From NCBI GenBank assembly GCA_902493375.1, contig CABUPH010000001.1, positions 62,001 through 126,000 on the forward strand: DNA of 64,000 bases. The letters are read 5' to 3'. The stretch is from an uncultured Collinsella sp. (GTDB lineage: Bacteria > Actinomycetota > Coriobacteriia > Coriobacteriales > Coriobacteriaceae). Made by a program: the position numbers and the translations under genes. A model generated the notes under the pieces. It had not been told where the DNA came from and did no database searches. It was given only the letters and a program-made list of their open reading frames with translations. This document shows, one piece after another, positions 7,914 to 16,397 of this stretch; position 1 is the first letter of the stretch; each line of letters opens with the position of its first letter.

Positions 7914-8237
7914 GCTGCGGGTGCGTGGGGTAGGATGCGGCGTGCATTTTTTGGAGTATTCAGCAGCCGAGGGCACCTGCATACTGGATTTTGGGCGAAA
8001 GGCAGGCGCCATGGGCCGCATCCTGTAAAAAACGAGCGGCTCTTGAGGCGTTGGGGGCTCAGAATCAGGACTTTAAGCGCTGTTTTGTGCGCCCGCTCCC
8101 GCACCCGCGGGCTCCGGGATGCTGAATACTCCGGAATTTGCACGCCGCCCCCTGGGGTACCCGCGGGCAAAAAGCAACCGCCCCGCCGAAATATGCAATC
8201 GGCGGGGCGGTTTATGCAAAAATGCGGTTGTGGTACG
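7914..8237 (+). repeat. Family B ~325 bp non-coding repeat, copy B2
   Basis: Second copy of the 5603-5927 element. Stem partners are GCGGCGTGCA (7937-7946) with TGCACGCCGC (8139-8148), and GAGTATTCAGC (7954-7964) with GCTGAATACTC (8121-8131). Relative to copy B1 one T-A pair has become A-T, with both sides changed. Near the right end a strong hairpin, CCGCCCCGCCG with CGGCGGGGCGG, is followed in the minus direction by GCTTTTTGC and would terminate the exporter operon ending at 8271. A 107-codon plus-strand ORF inside it shows no codon-position bias and is not called. Confidence 0.85.
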
Positions 8238-8270
8238 TTACAGCTCGCTACGGCTTGAATCCCAGGCAGG

Positions 8271-11036
8271 TTACTCGGCGCTTTTGAGGGCGCCGACCAT
8301 GTCGATCTTGTTGAGGGTACGATTGGTGGCGAGGTTGACGATAAACGTAAAGCCAAAGGAAAGCACCACAGCAAGCACGTAGCTTAGCGGCTCGACCTCG
8401 ACGTCAAAGTACAGCGACGGCATCTGCAGGATGTACGTAAAGCTCTCGGCAAGCAGGCCACCCAGCGGCACGCCCAGCGCGGCGCCAATTGCCGTGAGGA
8501 TCAACGTCTCCTTGTTGACGTAATGGTGCACCTCGCCACGGCGGAAGCCCAGCACCTTGATGGTCGCCAGCTCGCGTTCGCGCTCGGAGATATTCGTGTT
8601 GGACAGCGTAAACACCACCACAAACGATAGGCACGCCGCCATAAAGGTCACGAGCACCACGACGGAATTGATAATCGTAAAGTTCGCCTCGTAGTTCTGC
8701 CAATGTTCGGCCGTGCTCGAAATCGTAAGCCAGCCGTCACTCTTAAGATTCTTGCTAAACGCAATCTGGTCGGCCGACGAGCCCTTAAGCAGCACAAAGA
8801 CGCCGTTAAGGCGTGCGCTTCGGCCAAACGCGCGCTCATAGGTGCCCTGCGTCATGTAAAGCGTGTTGCCCAGATAGTTAAGCGAAATGTCGCTGACTTT
8901 GACCTTGGCGACATTGAGCGACGAATCCTGGACGTGCGCCGTATCGCCCGGTTGAATCCCCAGCACCAGCTGTGAACTCTTACTCAGATACATGTCTCCG
9001 TCACGCAAAGACAGCGGTTCTTTTGACTCATCCTCCAGGCGCACGTAATCGCCCAAGTCACCCGTGCGGTCGTCGGGAATCACGATGAGCTGCACGGTCT
9101 CGCTCTTGCCGCCATACGTAAAGGTGACGTTGTCGGTCATAATCGGCAGCATCGAAGTCACGGTCACGTTGGAATCATTGGCCGTGCTACGCTCCTCTAG
9201 CGCCGCGCACGTCTGCGAAAAATCGTCGGGATTGGCGACCGCCAGCAGGTCGTAGCGCGTGATATGCCCGTACTGTTTGGGCGAAAGCGCCACCGACGTG
9301 TCACGGATACCCATACCGCAGATCACGAGCGCCGTGCAGCCGGCGATACCGAAGATGGTCATAAAGGCACGCTTTTTGTAGCGGAACAGGTTGCGTGCTG
9401 CCACCTTGTTCAAAAAGCCCATGCGGCGCCAGATAAAGCCGATGCGCTCGAGCAAGATGCGCGAGCCAGCGCGCGGGGCCTTGGGACGCATAAGCGAGGC
9501 CGGGGTCTCGGCCATCTCGTGGCGGCAGGCGATAATCGTGGCGCCCACCACGCCCACGGCAAACAGTGCCACCGAGACGATTGAAGACACGATATCGTAC
9601 GAAAGCAGCATCTGGGGCAGCGAATACATGTCATCGAACACCGTAAACAAGAACAGCGGCAGGCCCACAAATCCGATGATATTGCCGAGCACGCCGCCGA
9701 TCAGACAAGCCCACAGCGCATAGTCCACGTATTTGGACAAGATACGCTCGCGTGAATAGCCGAGCGCCTTGTACAAGCCGATGAGCGTGCGCTCTTCCTC
9801 GACCATACGCGTGGCGGTGGTGAGGCTGATGAGCACGGCGACGATAAAGAAGATGAACGGGAACACCGTGGCGATAGCCTCAATTGACGAGCTATCGCTC
9901 TCCACGCTCGAGTAGCTTGCGATATTGCCGCGGTCCTGGATGTACCAGGTGCATTCGCCCAGATCGGAAAGCTCGGCGCGGGCATCGGCAAACTGCTGGT
10001 CGGCGGCGGCACGGCGCTGGTCCAGGTCGGCTTGCGCCTGCGCACGCTCGTCGCTGCCCTCGGCCATGCGATTGATGTTGTCCTGCTCAATCCCAAAGAG
10101 CATATTCGCCTGGCGCTCGGTAGCATCCAAGCTTGCCGGCGTGTCGACCGTCAGTTCCTGAGCGCGCGCCTTCTCACGCTCCTCGCGGATCTTCTCGATA
10201 TTGCCCTTAACCTCATTGATCTTTGCCGCGTAGGAATCCGAATAGGAGTTGAGGCTCTTGGCTCCCTCGACGATCACGTGGACCGCGGAGTAGGAAGAAG
10301 ATGTCGCGGCGTCCTCGCTCACATAGAACTTATAGTCCGCCGCCGAAGCAGCGCGAAAGGCGTTGACTGTCGAGTCAGAACTTACATCAGTGGGGTCGAG
10401 GACCTCGGCCGTAATGGTGTAATCGCCCGCGGCAAACTGGTCCTTGGCGCTTTGATTGGACGAGCTCGCGTCATTGGCGGCAAAACTCACCGTATCGCCG
10501 ATTTTCTTGCCCGATGCCTTCAGGAACTTCGAAGTCACCGCGACCTCATCGGCGCTCTCGGGCAAATCGCCGTTCACGAGCACCGGCTGATCGATGTTCT
10601 CCTTGGAGAGACTTTGCACGACCACGCGCTCGCGCGTTGTGCCCACGGCGGTGTAGGCGGTCTCGGCGTAGATGCCCTCGGCCGTCTCGACACCATCGAC
10701 CTCTTGGATGGCGGCGAGATCATCGTCGGTCAGGCCATAGGTCGACTGTACGTTAATGTCATAGACATTTTGCTGGTCGAAGTAGGCGTCAACCGAATCG
10801 CACAGGTCCTCGCAACCCGCCTTAAGGCCGCACATCACGCTCACGCCAAGCGCGGTGATGACCACAATTGACAAGAAGCGCTTAAGACTGCCCCGGATTG
10901 TGCGGTAGATGCCACGGCGAAAAACCGTCGGCACCATATCGTTTGAGCTTTGGGCAGTGCGGTAGGTCGTAAAATCCTGCTCGCGCTCCGTGTTCTGCAC
11001 GTCGCGGCGTAGGCTGTTTTGGCGGTCCTGATCCAT
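8271..11036 (-). CDS. ABC exporter permease, FtsX/MacB type, large
   Basis: About 921 residues. There is an N-terminal transmembrane helix near residue 40-60, then a large extracytoplasmic region with a coiled coil (~270-350, rich in Glu, Arg and Ala). An FtsX block with three helices lies around 390-530, a second periplasmic domain follows, and a C-terminal FtsX block completes the protein. This is the layout of macrolide/lipoprotein-type mechanotransmission permeases. It starts at ATG 11036, or at GTG 11048 overlapping the ATPase stop; neither has a strong ribosome site, so translational coupling to the ATPase is likely. The cargo may be a lipid, peptide or cell-wall target. Confidence 0.85.
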   Translation of the reverse strand: MDQDRQNSLRRDVQNTEREQDFTTYRTAQSSNDMVPTVFRRGIYRTIRGSLKRFLSIVVITALGVSVMCGLKAGCEDLCDSVDAYFDQQNVYDINVQSTYGLTDDDLAAIQEVDGVETAEGIYAETAYTAVGTTRERVVVQSLSKENIDQPVLVNGDLPESADEVAVTSKFLKASGKKIGDTVSFAANDASSSNQSAKDQFAAGDYTITAEVLDPTDVSSDSTVNAFRAASAADYKFYVSEDAATSSSYSAVHVIVEGAKSLNSYSDSYAAKINEVKGNIEKIREEREKARAQELTVDTPASLDATERQANMLFGIEQDNINRMAEGSDERAQAQADLDQRRAAADQQFADARAELSDLGECTWYIQDRGNIASYSSVESDSSSIEAIATVFPFIFFIVAVLISLTTATRMVEEERTLIGLYKALGYSRERILSKYVDYALWACLIGGVLGNIIGFVGLPLFLFTVFDDMYSLPQMLLSYDIVSSIVSVALFAVGVVGATIIACRHEMAETPASLMRPKAPRAGSRILLERIGFIWRRMGFLNKVAARNLFRYKKRAFMTIFGIAGCTALVICGMGIRDTSVALSPKQYGHITRYDLLAVANPDDFSQTCAALEERSTANDSNVTVTSMLPIMTDNVTFTYGGKSETVQLIVIPDDRTGDLGDYVRLEDESKEPLSLRDGDMYLSKSSQLVLGIQPGDTAHVQDSSLNVAKVKVSDISLNYLGNTLYMTQGTYERAFGRSARLNGVFVLLKGSSADQIAFSKNLKSDGWLTISSTAEHWQNYEANFTIINSVVVLVTFMAACLSFVVVFTLSNTNISERERELATIKVLGFRRGEVHHYVNKETLILTAIGAALGVPLGGLLAESFTYILQMPSLYFDVEVEPLSYVLAVVLSFGFTFIVNLATNRTLNKIDMVGALKSAE

Positions 11037-11041
11037 GGGCA

Positions 11042-11743
11042 CTACCACTCGATCGTCTCGATAGGCACGGGATTTTGCTGGACCGTCTCGCTCTCCACGC
11101 GACCGTTCTTAAAGCGGATCAGGCGATCGGCCATGGGTGCTAGCGCGGAGTTGTGAGTGATGATGATGACCGTAATGCCCTGCTTGCGGCAAGTGTCCTG
11201 TAGCAGCTGCAAGATCTGCTTGCCGGTTTTATAGTCAAGCGCGCCCGTGGGCTCGTCGCACAAAAGCAGCTTGGGGTTCTTTGCCAGTGCGCGGGCAATG
11301 GACACGCGCTGCTGCTCGCCGCCCGAAAGCTGCGCGGGGAAGTTGGCGAGGCGCTCGCCCAGGCCAACCTGGCAAAGCGTTTGCTCGGCATCGAGCGAAT
11401 CGGGGCAGATCTGAGCTGCGAGCTCAACGTTTTCGAGCGCCGTCAGGTTGGGGACCAGATTGTAAAACTGGAAGACAAAGCCCACGTCGGCGCGGCGGTA
11501 TTCCACGAGCTGAGCCTCGTTGGCGGAGCTCACGTCGCGCCCGTCCACCGTCACGGTGCCGGAAGTCGCCGTATCCATGCCACCCAGGATGTTGAGCGCC
11601 GTGGTCTTGCCAGCACCCGAGGCGCCCAGGATAATGGCGAGCTCACCGCGCTCAACGGTAAAGCTCGCGCCGTCGAGCGCGTGAATGCGGGCATCACCCT
11701 CGCCGTATGCTTTGATGACGTCTTTAAATTCGATATAGGCCAT
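11042..11743 (-). CDS. ABC transporter ATPase, LolD/MacB type
   Basis: 233 residues with Walker A GASGAGKTT, a Q-loop in FVFQFYNLVPNLTALENVELA, signature LSGGEQQR, Walker B followed by DEPTGALDYKTG, and a switch His in IITHNSALAPMADR. These features are typical of ATPases that pair with FtsX-like permeases. It is the first gene of a two-gene operon with the permease directly downstream. It supplies ATP hydrolysis at the inner face of the membrane. Confidence 0.9.
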   Translation of the reverse strand: MAYIEFKDVIKAYGEGDARIHALDGASFTVERGELAIILGASGAGKTTALNILGGMDTATSGTVTVDGRDVSSANEAQLVEYRRADVGFVFQFYNLVPNLTALENVELAAQICPDSLDAEQTLCQVGLGERLANFPAQLSGGEQQRVSIARALAKNPKLLLCDEPTGALDYKTGKQILQLLQDTCRKQGITVIIITHNSALAPMADRLIRFKNGRVESETVQQNPVPIETIEW

Positions 11744-11796
11744 CGATCGGTTCCCATCTGGTCGGATAACTCTTTAGTATTACCCATTTCGCACCG

Positions 11797-11837
11797 ACCA
11801 AAAAGGGACAGGTTCATTTTGGCAGGTTTTATATGGG
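11797..11837 (+). repeat. Dispersed 41-bp repeat, copy D1
   Basis: ACCAAAAAGGGACAGGTT followed by ATTTTGGCAGGTTTTAT and TGGG. The same 41-mer, with two changes, occurs inverted at 41858-41898. Both copies are intergenic and upstream of a gene start region. Confidence 0.7.
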
Positions 11838-11944
11838 GAAACGGCAGCTATAGATGAGGCGCCGGGGAGGCAGAGAAATCATCGATTGGGTCAGGCCGAC
11901 CGCCAAACACAACGCACGCATCTCAATCTGTCAGCCAAATCATT

Positions 11945-11968
11945 CGAACAGCTGTTCGTTTCTATGAT
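11945..11968 (+). promoter_or_regulatory. LexA-type (SOS) box and -10 element upstream of the GyrI-like gene
   Basis: CGAACAGCTGTTCG (11945-11958) is a perfect 14-bp palindrome fitting the Gram-positive LexA consensus GAAC-N4-GTTC. TATGAT at 11963-11968 is a good -10, so the box overlaps the position of the -35. The next gene starts at 12015. Confidence 0.6.
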
Positions 11969-12014
11969 ATGATCCAGCTATCTAAGCAGACCAATACGCA
12001 GAAAGGCGGCCAAC

Positions 12015-12653
12015 ATGGCGTTCGACTTTAAGAAGGAATGCAAGGAGCTCTACAAACCTGCAAGCAAGCCGAGTATCGTAACTGTCCCGCCTATGAGCTA
12101 CGTTGCCGTTCGCGGAAAAGGCGACCCAAATACCGAAGGTGGCGAGTATCAAAACGCCCTGCCGCTGCTTTACGGCATCGCCTATACCGTCAAGATGTCG
12201 AAGAAAGGCTCAAGGAGTATCGAGGGCTATTTCGACTTTGTGGTACCGCCGCTCGAGGGTTTCTGGTGGCAAGACTCCCCGAGCGGCGACATCGATTATG
12301 TACGCAAGGACGATTTCAACTTTATCTCGTGTATCCGCCTGCCCGATTTCGTCACCCGAGATGACTTTGACTGGGCAGTCGCGGAAGCCACGAACAAAAA
12401 GAAACTGGACTTTTCCGCCGTCGAGCTGCTTAAAGTTGACGAGGGTCTCTGCGTTCAATGCATGCACACCGGGCCCTACGACAACGAACCGGCGACCGTA
12501 AACGCTATGCATGAATACACGACCGAGCAGGGCTATGTCCCCGACTTCTCAGATACCCGTTTACATCACGAAATCTATCTCTCCGATCCACGCAAGTGTG
12601 CGCCGGAGAAACTAAAGACCGTGGTTCGTCATCCTATCAAGCGCGCTGAATAG
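12015..12653 (+). CDS. GyrI-like small-molecule-binding domain protein
   Basis: 212 residues of the GyrI-like/AraC effector-binding (SHS2) family. Visible family features are PPMSYVAVRGKGDPN near the start, FWWQDSP in the middle, and LCVQCMHTGPYDNEPATV with HHEIYLSDPRK near the end. Members bind small hydrophobic or cationic molecules; E. coli GyrI (SbmC) protects gyrase from toxins and is SOS-induced. There is no HTH domain here, so it is not itself a regulator. GAAAGGCGG before the ATG serves as the ribosome site. The LexA-type box just upstream suggests induction by DNA damage. It stands alone, with a ClC gene downstream behind its own signals. Confidence 0.8.
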   Translation: MAFDFKKECKELYKPASKPSIVTVPPMSYVAVRGKGDPNTEGGEYQNALPLLYGIAYTVKMSKKGSRSIEGYFDFVVPPLEGFWWQDSPSGDIDYVRKDDFNFISCIRLPDFVTRDDFDWAVAEATNKKKLDFSAVELLKVDEGLCVQCMHTGPYDNEPATVNAMHEYTTEQGYVPDFSDTRLHHEIYLSDPRKCAPEKLKTVVRHPIKRAE

Positions 12654-12726
12654 CGTGGAGCGTCATTTCACGCGCTAGGTTTTAAGCCAGCCAACCAGCC
12701 GCCTCCTAGGCCGTCCGGTAATTATC

Positions 12727-12802
12727 TTGACGCGGCCCGTCGCATCTTATAAGTTTGTTTTGCTAAAGCTGGAAAGCCTCTCAACGATGCGCAACTCCAG
12801 CT
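12727..12802 (+). promoter_or_regulatory. Possible promoter and leader hairpin before the ClC gene
   Basis: TTGACG (12727-12732) and TATAAG (12748-12753) are 15 bases apart, a short spacing. Just after, AGCTGGA and TCCAGCT (12767-12773, 12796-12802) form a weak stem followed by CTTTTTCT. It may be a leader hairpin or the terminator of the GyrI-like gene. Confidence 0.35.
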
Positions 12803-12823
12803 CTTTTTCTATCAAGAGAGCAA

Positions 12824-14074
12824 GTGTCGGAAAACAAAATGTCGGAAAGCAACGTATCGAGCAGAATCAAACGCTTGCTCAACACCTATAGCGGCCTCGT
12901 GCTTATGGGTGCCGTCGGAATCCCTATCGGCATCATCGTTGGCGCCATCTGCGCACTCTTTGGACGCGTGCTTCTGGCAATCGGCGCCTTCCGCGACGAA
13001 CACATCACACTGCTCCTTCCCTTCCTCGCCCTCATGGGCTTTGCCATCGTATTTTCCTACCGCACCTGGGGCAAAGGCACCGATCGGGGCATGAGCCTGG
13101 TATTTGACGTAGGTCACGGACGCGAGGACGCCATCTCCCCGCGTTTGGTGCCGCTCATTATGTTGAGCACGTGGGGGACGCACCTCTTTGGCGGCAGTGC
13201 GGGGCGCGAGGGCGTGGCCGTGCAGATTGGTGCAACCGTCTCGCACTGGATCGGCAGGCGTCTACCTTTCCGAAACCCCGGCAACACGTTTTTGCTCATT
13301 GGTATGGCCGCTGGCTTTGCCGGGCTCTTTCGAACGCCTCTTGCTGCCACGGTCTTTGCTATCGAAGTACTGGTCGCAGGACGCATGGAATACCGCGCGC
13401 TGTTTCCCGCGCTTACGGCCTCGCTCGCCGCAAGTATGACCTCCGGCGCCCTGGGACTCGAGAAGTTCGAAGTCGCCGTTGTCGCCTCATACGCGCTTGA
13501 TCTCCCCGGTCTTGGACGGCTTGCGGTGCTGGGTATCGCGTTTGGCATGGTAGGCGGCGCCTTTGCCTGGTGCCTTGCCCACGCCAAGACCCTTGCGGCG
13601 CGACTGCTCCCCAACCCCTATGTACGAATCGCCGTTATGGGCATCGCGCTATCAGCGATTCTGTTCACACTGTGGCAGGGGCGATACTGCGGACTTGGTA
13701 CCAACCTGATATCGGCAGCGCTCAACGGTGACGGCAAGGACGCCATCATGCCTTGGGACTGGGCGCTCAAATTCGCACTCACCATTACCACGCTTGCCGC
13801 AGGATATCAGGGTGGCGAGGTGACGCCGTTGTTCTCCATCGGAGCGAGCCTTGGCGTCGTGCTCGCCGGAATCCTCGGCATGCCCGTCGAACTTTGCGCC
13901 GCGCTGGGATACGCCGCCGTCTTTGGCGGCGCCACCAACACGCTGCTCGCGCCGATCCTCATTGGCTGCGAGGTCTTCGGTTTCGGTAATCTGCCGGCGT
14001 TCTTTATCGTCTGCGTTGTGGCTTATCTGTTCAACATGGACAAATCGATCTACGCCCTGCAGGAGCGGGCGTAG
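12824..14074 (+). CDS. ClC-family anion transporter, possibly fluoride-type
   Basis: 416 residues with about ten hydrophobic helices. The family motif GREGxxVQ is present (GSAGREGVAVQ) with the gating glutamate at residue 129, so proton-coupled exchange is likely. The first selectivity loop lacks the usual GSGIP and reads GKGTDRGMS, which recalls the fluoride-exporting CLC-F branch, but I am not certain of this. The GTG at 12824 follows AAGAGAG; an ATG five codons later is the alternative. No fluoride riboswitch is evident upstream. It converges on ogt across a strong hairpin. Confidence 0.8.
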   Translation: MSENKMSESNVSSRIKRLLNTYSGLVLMGAVGIPIGIIVGAICALFGRVLLAIGAFRDEHITLLLPFLALMGFAIVFSYRTWGKGTDRGMSLVFDVGHGREDAISPRLVPLIMLSTWGTHLFGGSAGREGVAVQIGATVSHWIGRRLPFRNPGNTFLLIGMAAGFAGLFRTPLAATVFAIEVLVAGRMEYRALFPALTASLAASMTSGALGLEKFEVAVVASYALDLPGLGRLAVLGIAFGMVGGAFAWCLAHAKTLAARLLPNPYVRIAVMGIALSAILFTLWQGRYCGLGTNLISAALNGDGKDAIMPWDWALKFALTITTLAAGYQGGEVTPLFSIGASLGVVLAGILGMPVELCAALGYAAVFGGATNTLLAPILIGCEVFGFGNLPAFFIVCVVAYLFNMDKSIYALQERA

Positions 14075-14133
14075 AAAGATGTCCAAGCAGGTGGTCTCAA
14101 CCGGAAACGACGCCCCACTCTGAGGCTGTATTC

Positions 14134-14179
14134 CGGGACACGGTTTCCGCTTGGGACGCCATTCGGAAAGCGTGTCCCG
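14134..14179. terminator. Bidirectional terminator between ClC and ogt genes
   Basis: CGGGACACGGTTTCCG pairs with CGGAAAGCGTGTCCCG (one mismatch) across a 14-base loop, followed by TTCTTTC. It lies between convergent genes. Confidence 0.65.
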
Positions 14180-14218
14180 TTCTTTCACGGCGTCCTAGTT
14201 ATTCAAAGTGTTCGAGCG

Positions 14219-14797
14219 TTATTCCTCGTACGCGCCCTCAAGCCGAAGCAGCCACTCCTTGCGATCAAGCCCGCCGGCATATCCGTTGAGCGACCCGTCG
14301 GCGGCAACCACGCGATGGCACGGCACAATAATCGAAATGGGATTACGCGCGACCGCAGCCCCCACCGCACGAGGAGACACAACAGGTGCCTCGTTTCCCG
14401 GCACACGATGTCGAGCCGCAACGCGCTGAGCGATCTCGCCATACGTAGCGACCTCGCCACGCGGGATAGAGAGCAGCTCAAACCAAACCTCACGCTGAAA
14501 TGCCGTGCCAATCATATGCAACGGCGGCGTAAACCGAGGCTCCTGCCCCGCAAAATAAGCATTCAGCCAAGCCCAGGAACGCTCAAGCACCGAAGACGCC
14601 GCACCATTTGCCGGACTCACCGACGACATGCCGCCAGCACCAGAAACTGCATCGGCGCCTTCAACATGTTCGGGATCTTCTTTGAGAAGCGTGGAGCCAA
14701 AGTGCTCCTGCCCCTCAAACCAAAGCCCCGTCAGACCGCGGCCATCAGCGGCAAGCAAGATTTCGCCCAAAGGCGAAGCAAACGTCGTCGTGACCAC
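14219..14797 (-). CDS. ogt: Methylated-DNA-protein cysteine S-methyltransferase
   Basis: Removes methyl groups from O6-methylguanine in DNA by transfer to its own cysteine. The active-site motif is IIVPCHRV, followed by GSLNGYAGGLDRKEWLL, exactly as in the Ogt/Ada-C family. The upstream FQREVWFELLSIPRGEVATYGEIA is the DNA-binding helix-turn-helix. 192 residues; residues ~35-75 form a longer, less conserved N-terminal insert. The GTG start at 14797 follows AAAGGAGC. It is single-gene, with no Ada regulator domain. Confidence 0.9.
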   Translation of the reverse strand: MVTTTFASPLGEILLAADGRGLTGLWFEGQEHFGSTLLKEDPEHVEGADAVSGAGGMSSVSPANGAASSVLERSWAWLNAYFAGQEPRFTPPLHMIGTAFQREVWFELLSIPRGEVATYGEIAQRVAARHRVPGNEAPVVSPRAVGAAVARNPISIIVPCHRVVAADGSLNGYAGGLDRKEWLLRLEGAYEE

Positions 14798-14859
14798 CAG
14801 CGGCTCCTTTCAAAACTCCGCAACATAATACCGCGAATTGTGCAGACAACCTCAATCGA

Positions 14860-14956
14860 CCCCAAAGTCCCCGCAGGCAGCAGGCGCAACGCGCCGCAGC
14901 TGCCGGCCGCGCCCCACAGTCCCCAAAGGCGGCAGGCGCAAAGCGCCGAGGCCGCC
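14860..14956. repeat. Two tandem ~45-bp GC-rich repeats
   Basis: 14860-14904 and 14912-14956 share CCCC(A)AGTCCCC, then GCAGGCGCAA and GCGCC; each carries a short hairpin (GGCGCaacGCGCC and GGCGCaaaGCGCC). The surrounding 14798-15057 stretch is GC-rich with no gene evident. Confidence 0.6.
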
Positions 14957-15057
14957 GCCGGGACCAGGGCCCGCAACAGCCACGCGCCCCCATATCAGCT
15001 CAGCGGCCCCAACCAACAACGGCCCCATCGCAGGCCGCTTGCAGCAGCGTCACCGCA

Positions 15058-15185
15058 GGCGGGGGCCGGGCTAGTTTTCAGAACACTCCGCAGACCAGTG
15101 TGGCGCCTTGTCCGCGGCTCCGAAGGAGCAGGACAAGGCGCCACACATGGTCGAGGACGTTCTGAAAACTAGCCCGGCCCCCGCC
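15058..15185. repeat. Family A palindrome, copy A2
   Basis: Perfect 27-bp outer arms (15058-15084, 15159-15185). Internal motifs in the minus direction are CGTCCTCG and CTGCGGA, with a GACC/GGTC step and an inner 16-bp stem closed by GCTCC-TTC-GGAGC. It begins 12 bases past the asd stop. Confidence 0.85.
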
Positions 15186-15197
15186 GGACAGGTCACA

Positions 15198-16223
15198 CTA
15201 CTCGCAGAGCAGCTTAGCAATCTGGACGGCGTTAGTTGCCGCGCCCTTACGGATTTGGTCACCGCAGCACCAGAAAGTGATGCCGCGCGCAGCCTCGGGG
15301 TTCGAGATGTCGCGGCGCACACGACCGACCCAAATCAGGTCCTGGTCGGAGGTGTCCATCGGCATGGGGAAACGGTCGTGCGCATCCTCGGCGCTCATGT
15401 CGTCAACCAGCTTCACGCCCGGAGCGGCAGCCAGCGCAACACGGGCCTCGTCAACCGTAATGTCACGCTCGAACTCGAGCGTGATGCTCTCGGAGTGCGA
15501 ACGCAGCACGGGCACGCGCACGCAGGTGCAGTTCACGCGCAGCTCGGGCAGATGCATAATCTTGCGGCCCTCGTTTTGTAGCTTCATCTCCTCGGAGGTA
15601 AAGCCCTCCTCCTTGACGCCGCCAATCTGCGGAATCAGGTTACTCGCCAGCTGGGCGGCAAACGCGCGCGGCTCGGGAATCTCCTCGCCGCGGCCCAGGG
15701 CGGCCAGCTGAGCCTCGAGCTCGGCCATACCGGGGGCACCGGCGCCCGAAGCTGCCTGATACGTGGACACGATCATGCGCTTCACGCCGGCGAGCTGATG
15801 CAACGGCCACGTGGGAACCAGGCCGATGATGGTCGCGCAGTTGGGATTGGCGATAAGGCCGTGATGCCACTTGATATCGTCGGCATTGATCTCGGGCACG
15901 ACCAGCGGTACCTCGGGATCCATACGGAAGGCATGGCTGTTGTCGACCACGACGGCACCGCGCTTGACGGCCTCGGGCAGCAGCTCCTTGGCGATATCGT
16001 CGCCGGCAGCGCCGAGCACGATGTCGCAGCCCTCAAAGGCCTCGGGGCAAGCTTCCTCAATCACGATCTGCTCGCCGCGGAACTCAACGGTCTTGCCCGC
16101 GGAGCGTGCACTTGCCAGCAGCTTGAGCTTACCAACTGGGAACTCCTGCTCGTTAAGGCACTCGAGCATCTGGGTGCCCACGGCTCCCGTCGCGCCCAAA
16201 ATAGCAACCGTGTACTGTTTCAT
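15198..16223 (-). CDS. asd: Aspartate-semialdehyde dehydrogenase
   Basis: Reduces aspartyl phosphate to aspartate semialdehyde with NADPH, feeding lysine/diaminopimelate, threonine and methionine. The start at ATG 16223 (after AAAGGGGGAAGC) gives MKQYTVAILGATGAVG, the NADP-binding loop. The catalytic Cys129 is in ANPNCATI, and the substrate segment QAASGAGAPGM and the C-terminal DQIRKGAATNAVQIAKLL are present. 341 residues, normal for the family. The frame is open upstream, but that extension is unlike the family. It lies downstream of lysC on the same strand, with a likely terminator between them. Confidence 0.95.
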   Translation of the reverse strand: MKQYTVAILGATGAVGTQMLECLNEQEFPVGKLKLLASARSAGKTVEFRGEQIVIEEACPEAFEGCDIVLGAAGDDIAKELLPEAVKRGAVVVDNSHAFRMDPEVPLVVPEINADDIKWHHGLIANPNCATIIGLVPTWPLHQLAGVKRMIVSTYQAASGAGAPGMAELEAQLAALGRGEEIPEPRAFAAQLASNLIPQIGGVKEEGFTSEEMKLQNEGRKIMHLPELRVNCTCVRVPVLRSHSESITLEFERDITVDEARVALAAAPGVKLVDDMSAEDAHDRFPMPMDTSDQDLIWVGRVRRDISNPEAARGITFWCCGDQIRKGAATNAVQIAKLLCE

Positions 16224-16297
16224 GCTTCCCCCTTTAAAGGTTGTGGCTTTTGCCCGCACGCCGAGCAGGCCGATTATTGCTGCCAGTGTATACAAGA

Positions 16298-16324
16298 ACG
16301 GGGCGGGCACGAAACCCGCCCCGT
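16298..16324 (-). terminator. Terminator downstream of lysC
   Basis: ACGGGGCGGG and CCCGCCCCGT are perfect 10-bp arms with a 7-base loop. On the minus strand TCTTGT follows. It separates lysC from asd, so asd may depend on read-through or on its own promoter. Confidence 0.6.
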
Positions 16325-16397
16325 CGAAACGAAACCGAAACGAAACGCCCCGCCGTAGATTTATGAGACATGTCCCAAAAAATCACCGGGATGACAG

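Noticed and set aside
5624..8258. Plus-strand ORFs of ~100-150 codons inside both family B copies with similar products
   Set aside because: Substitutions between copies fall almost equally on the three codon positions, no ribosome site is present, and the opposite strand is equally open. The similarity is explained by the repeated DNA.
12654..12823. Fluoride riboswitch before the ClC gene
   Set aside because: No match to the conserved crcB motif; the only structure is a simple short hairpin.
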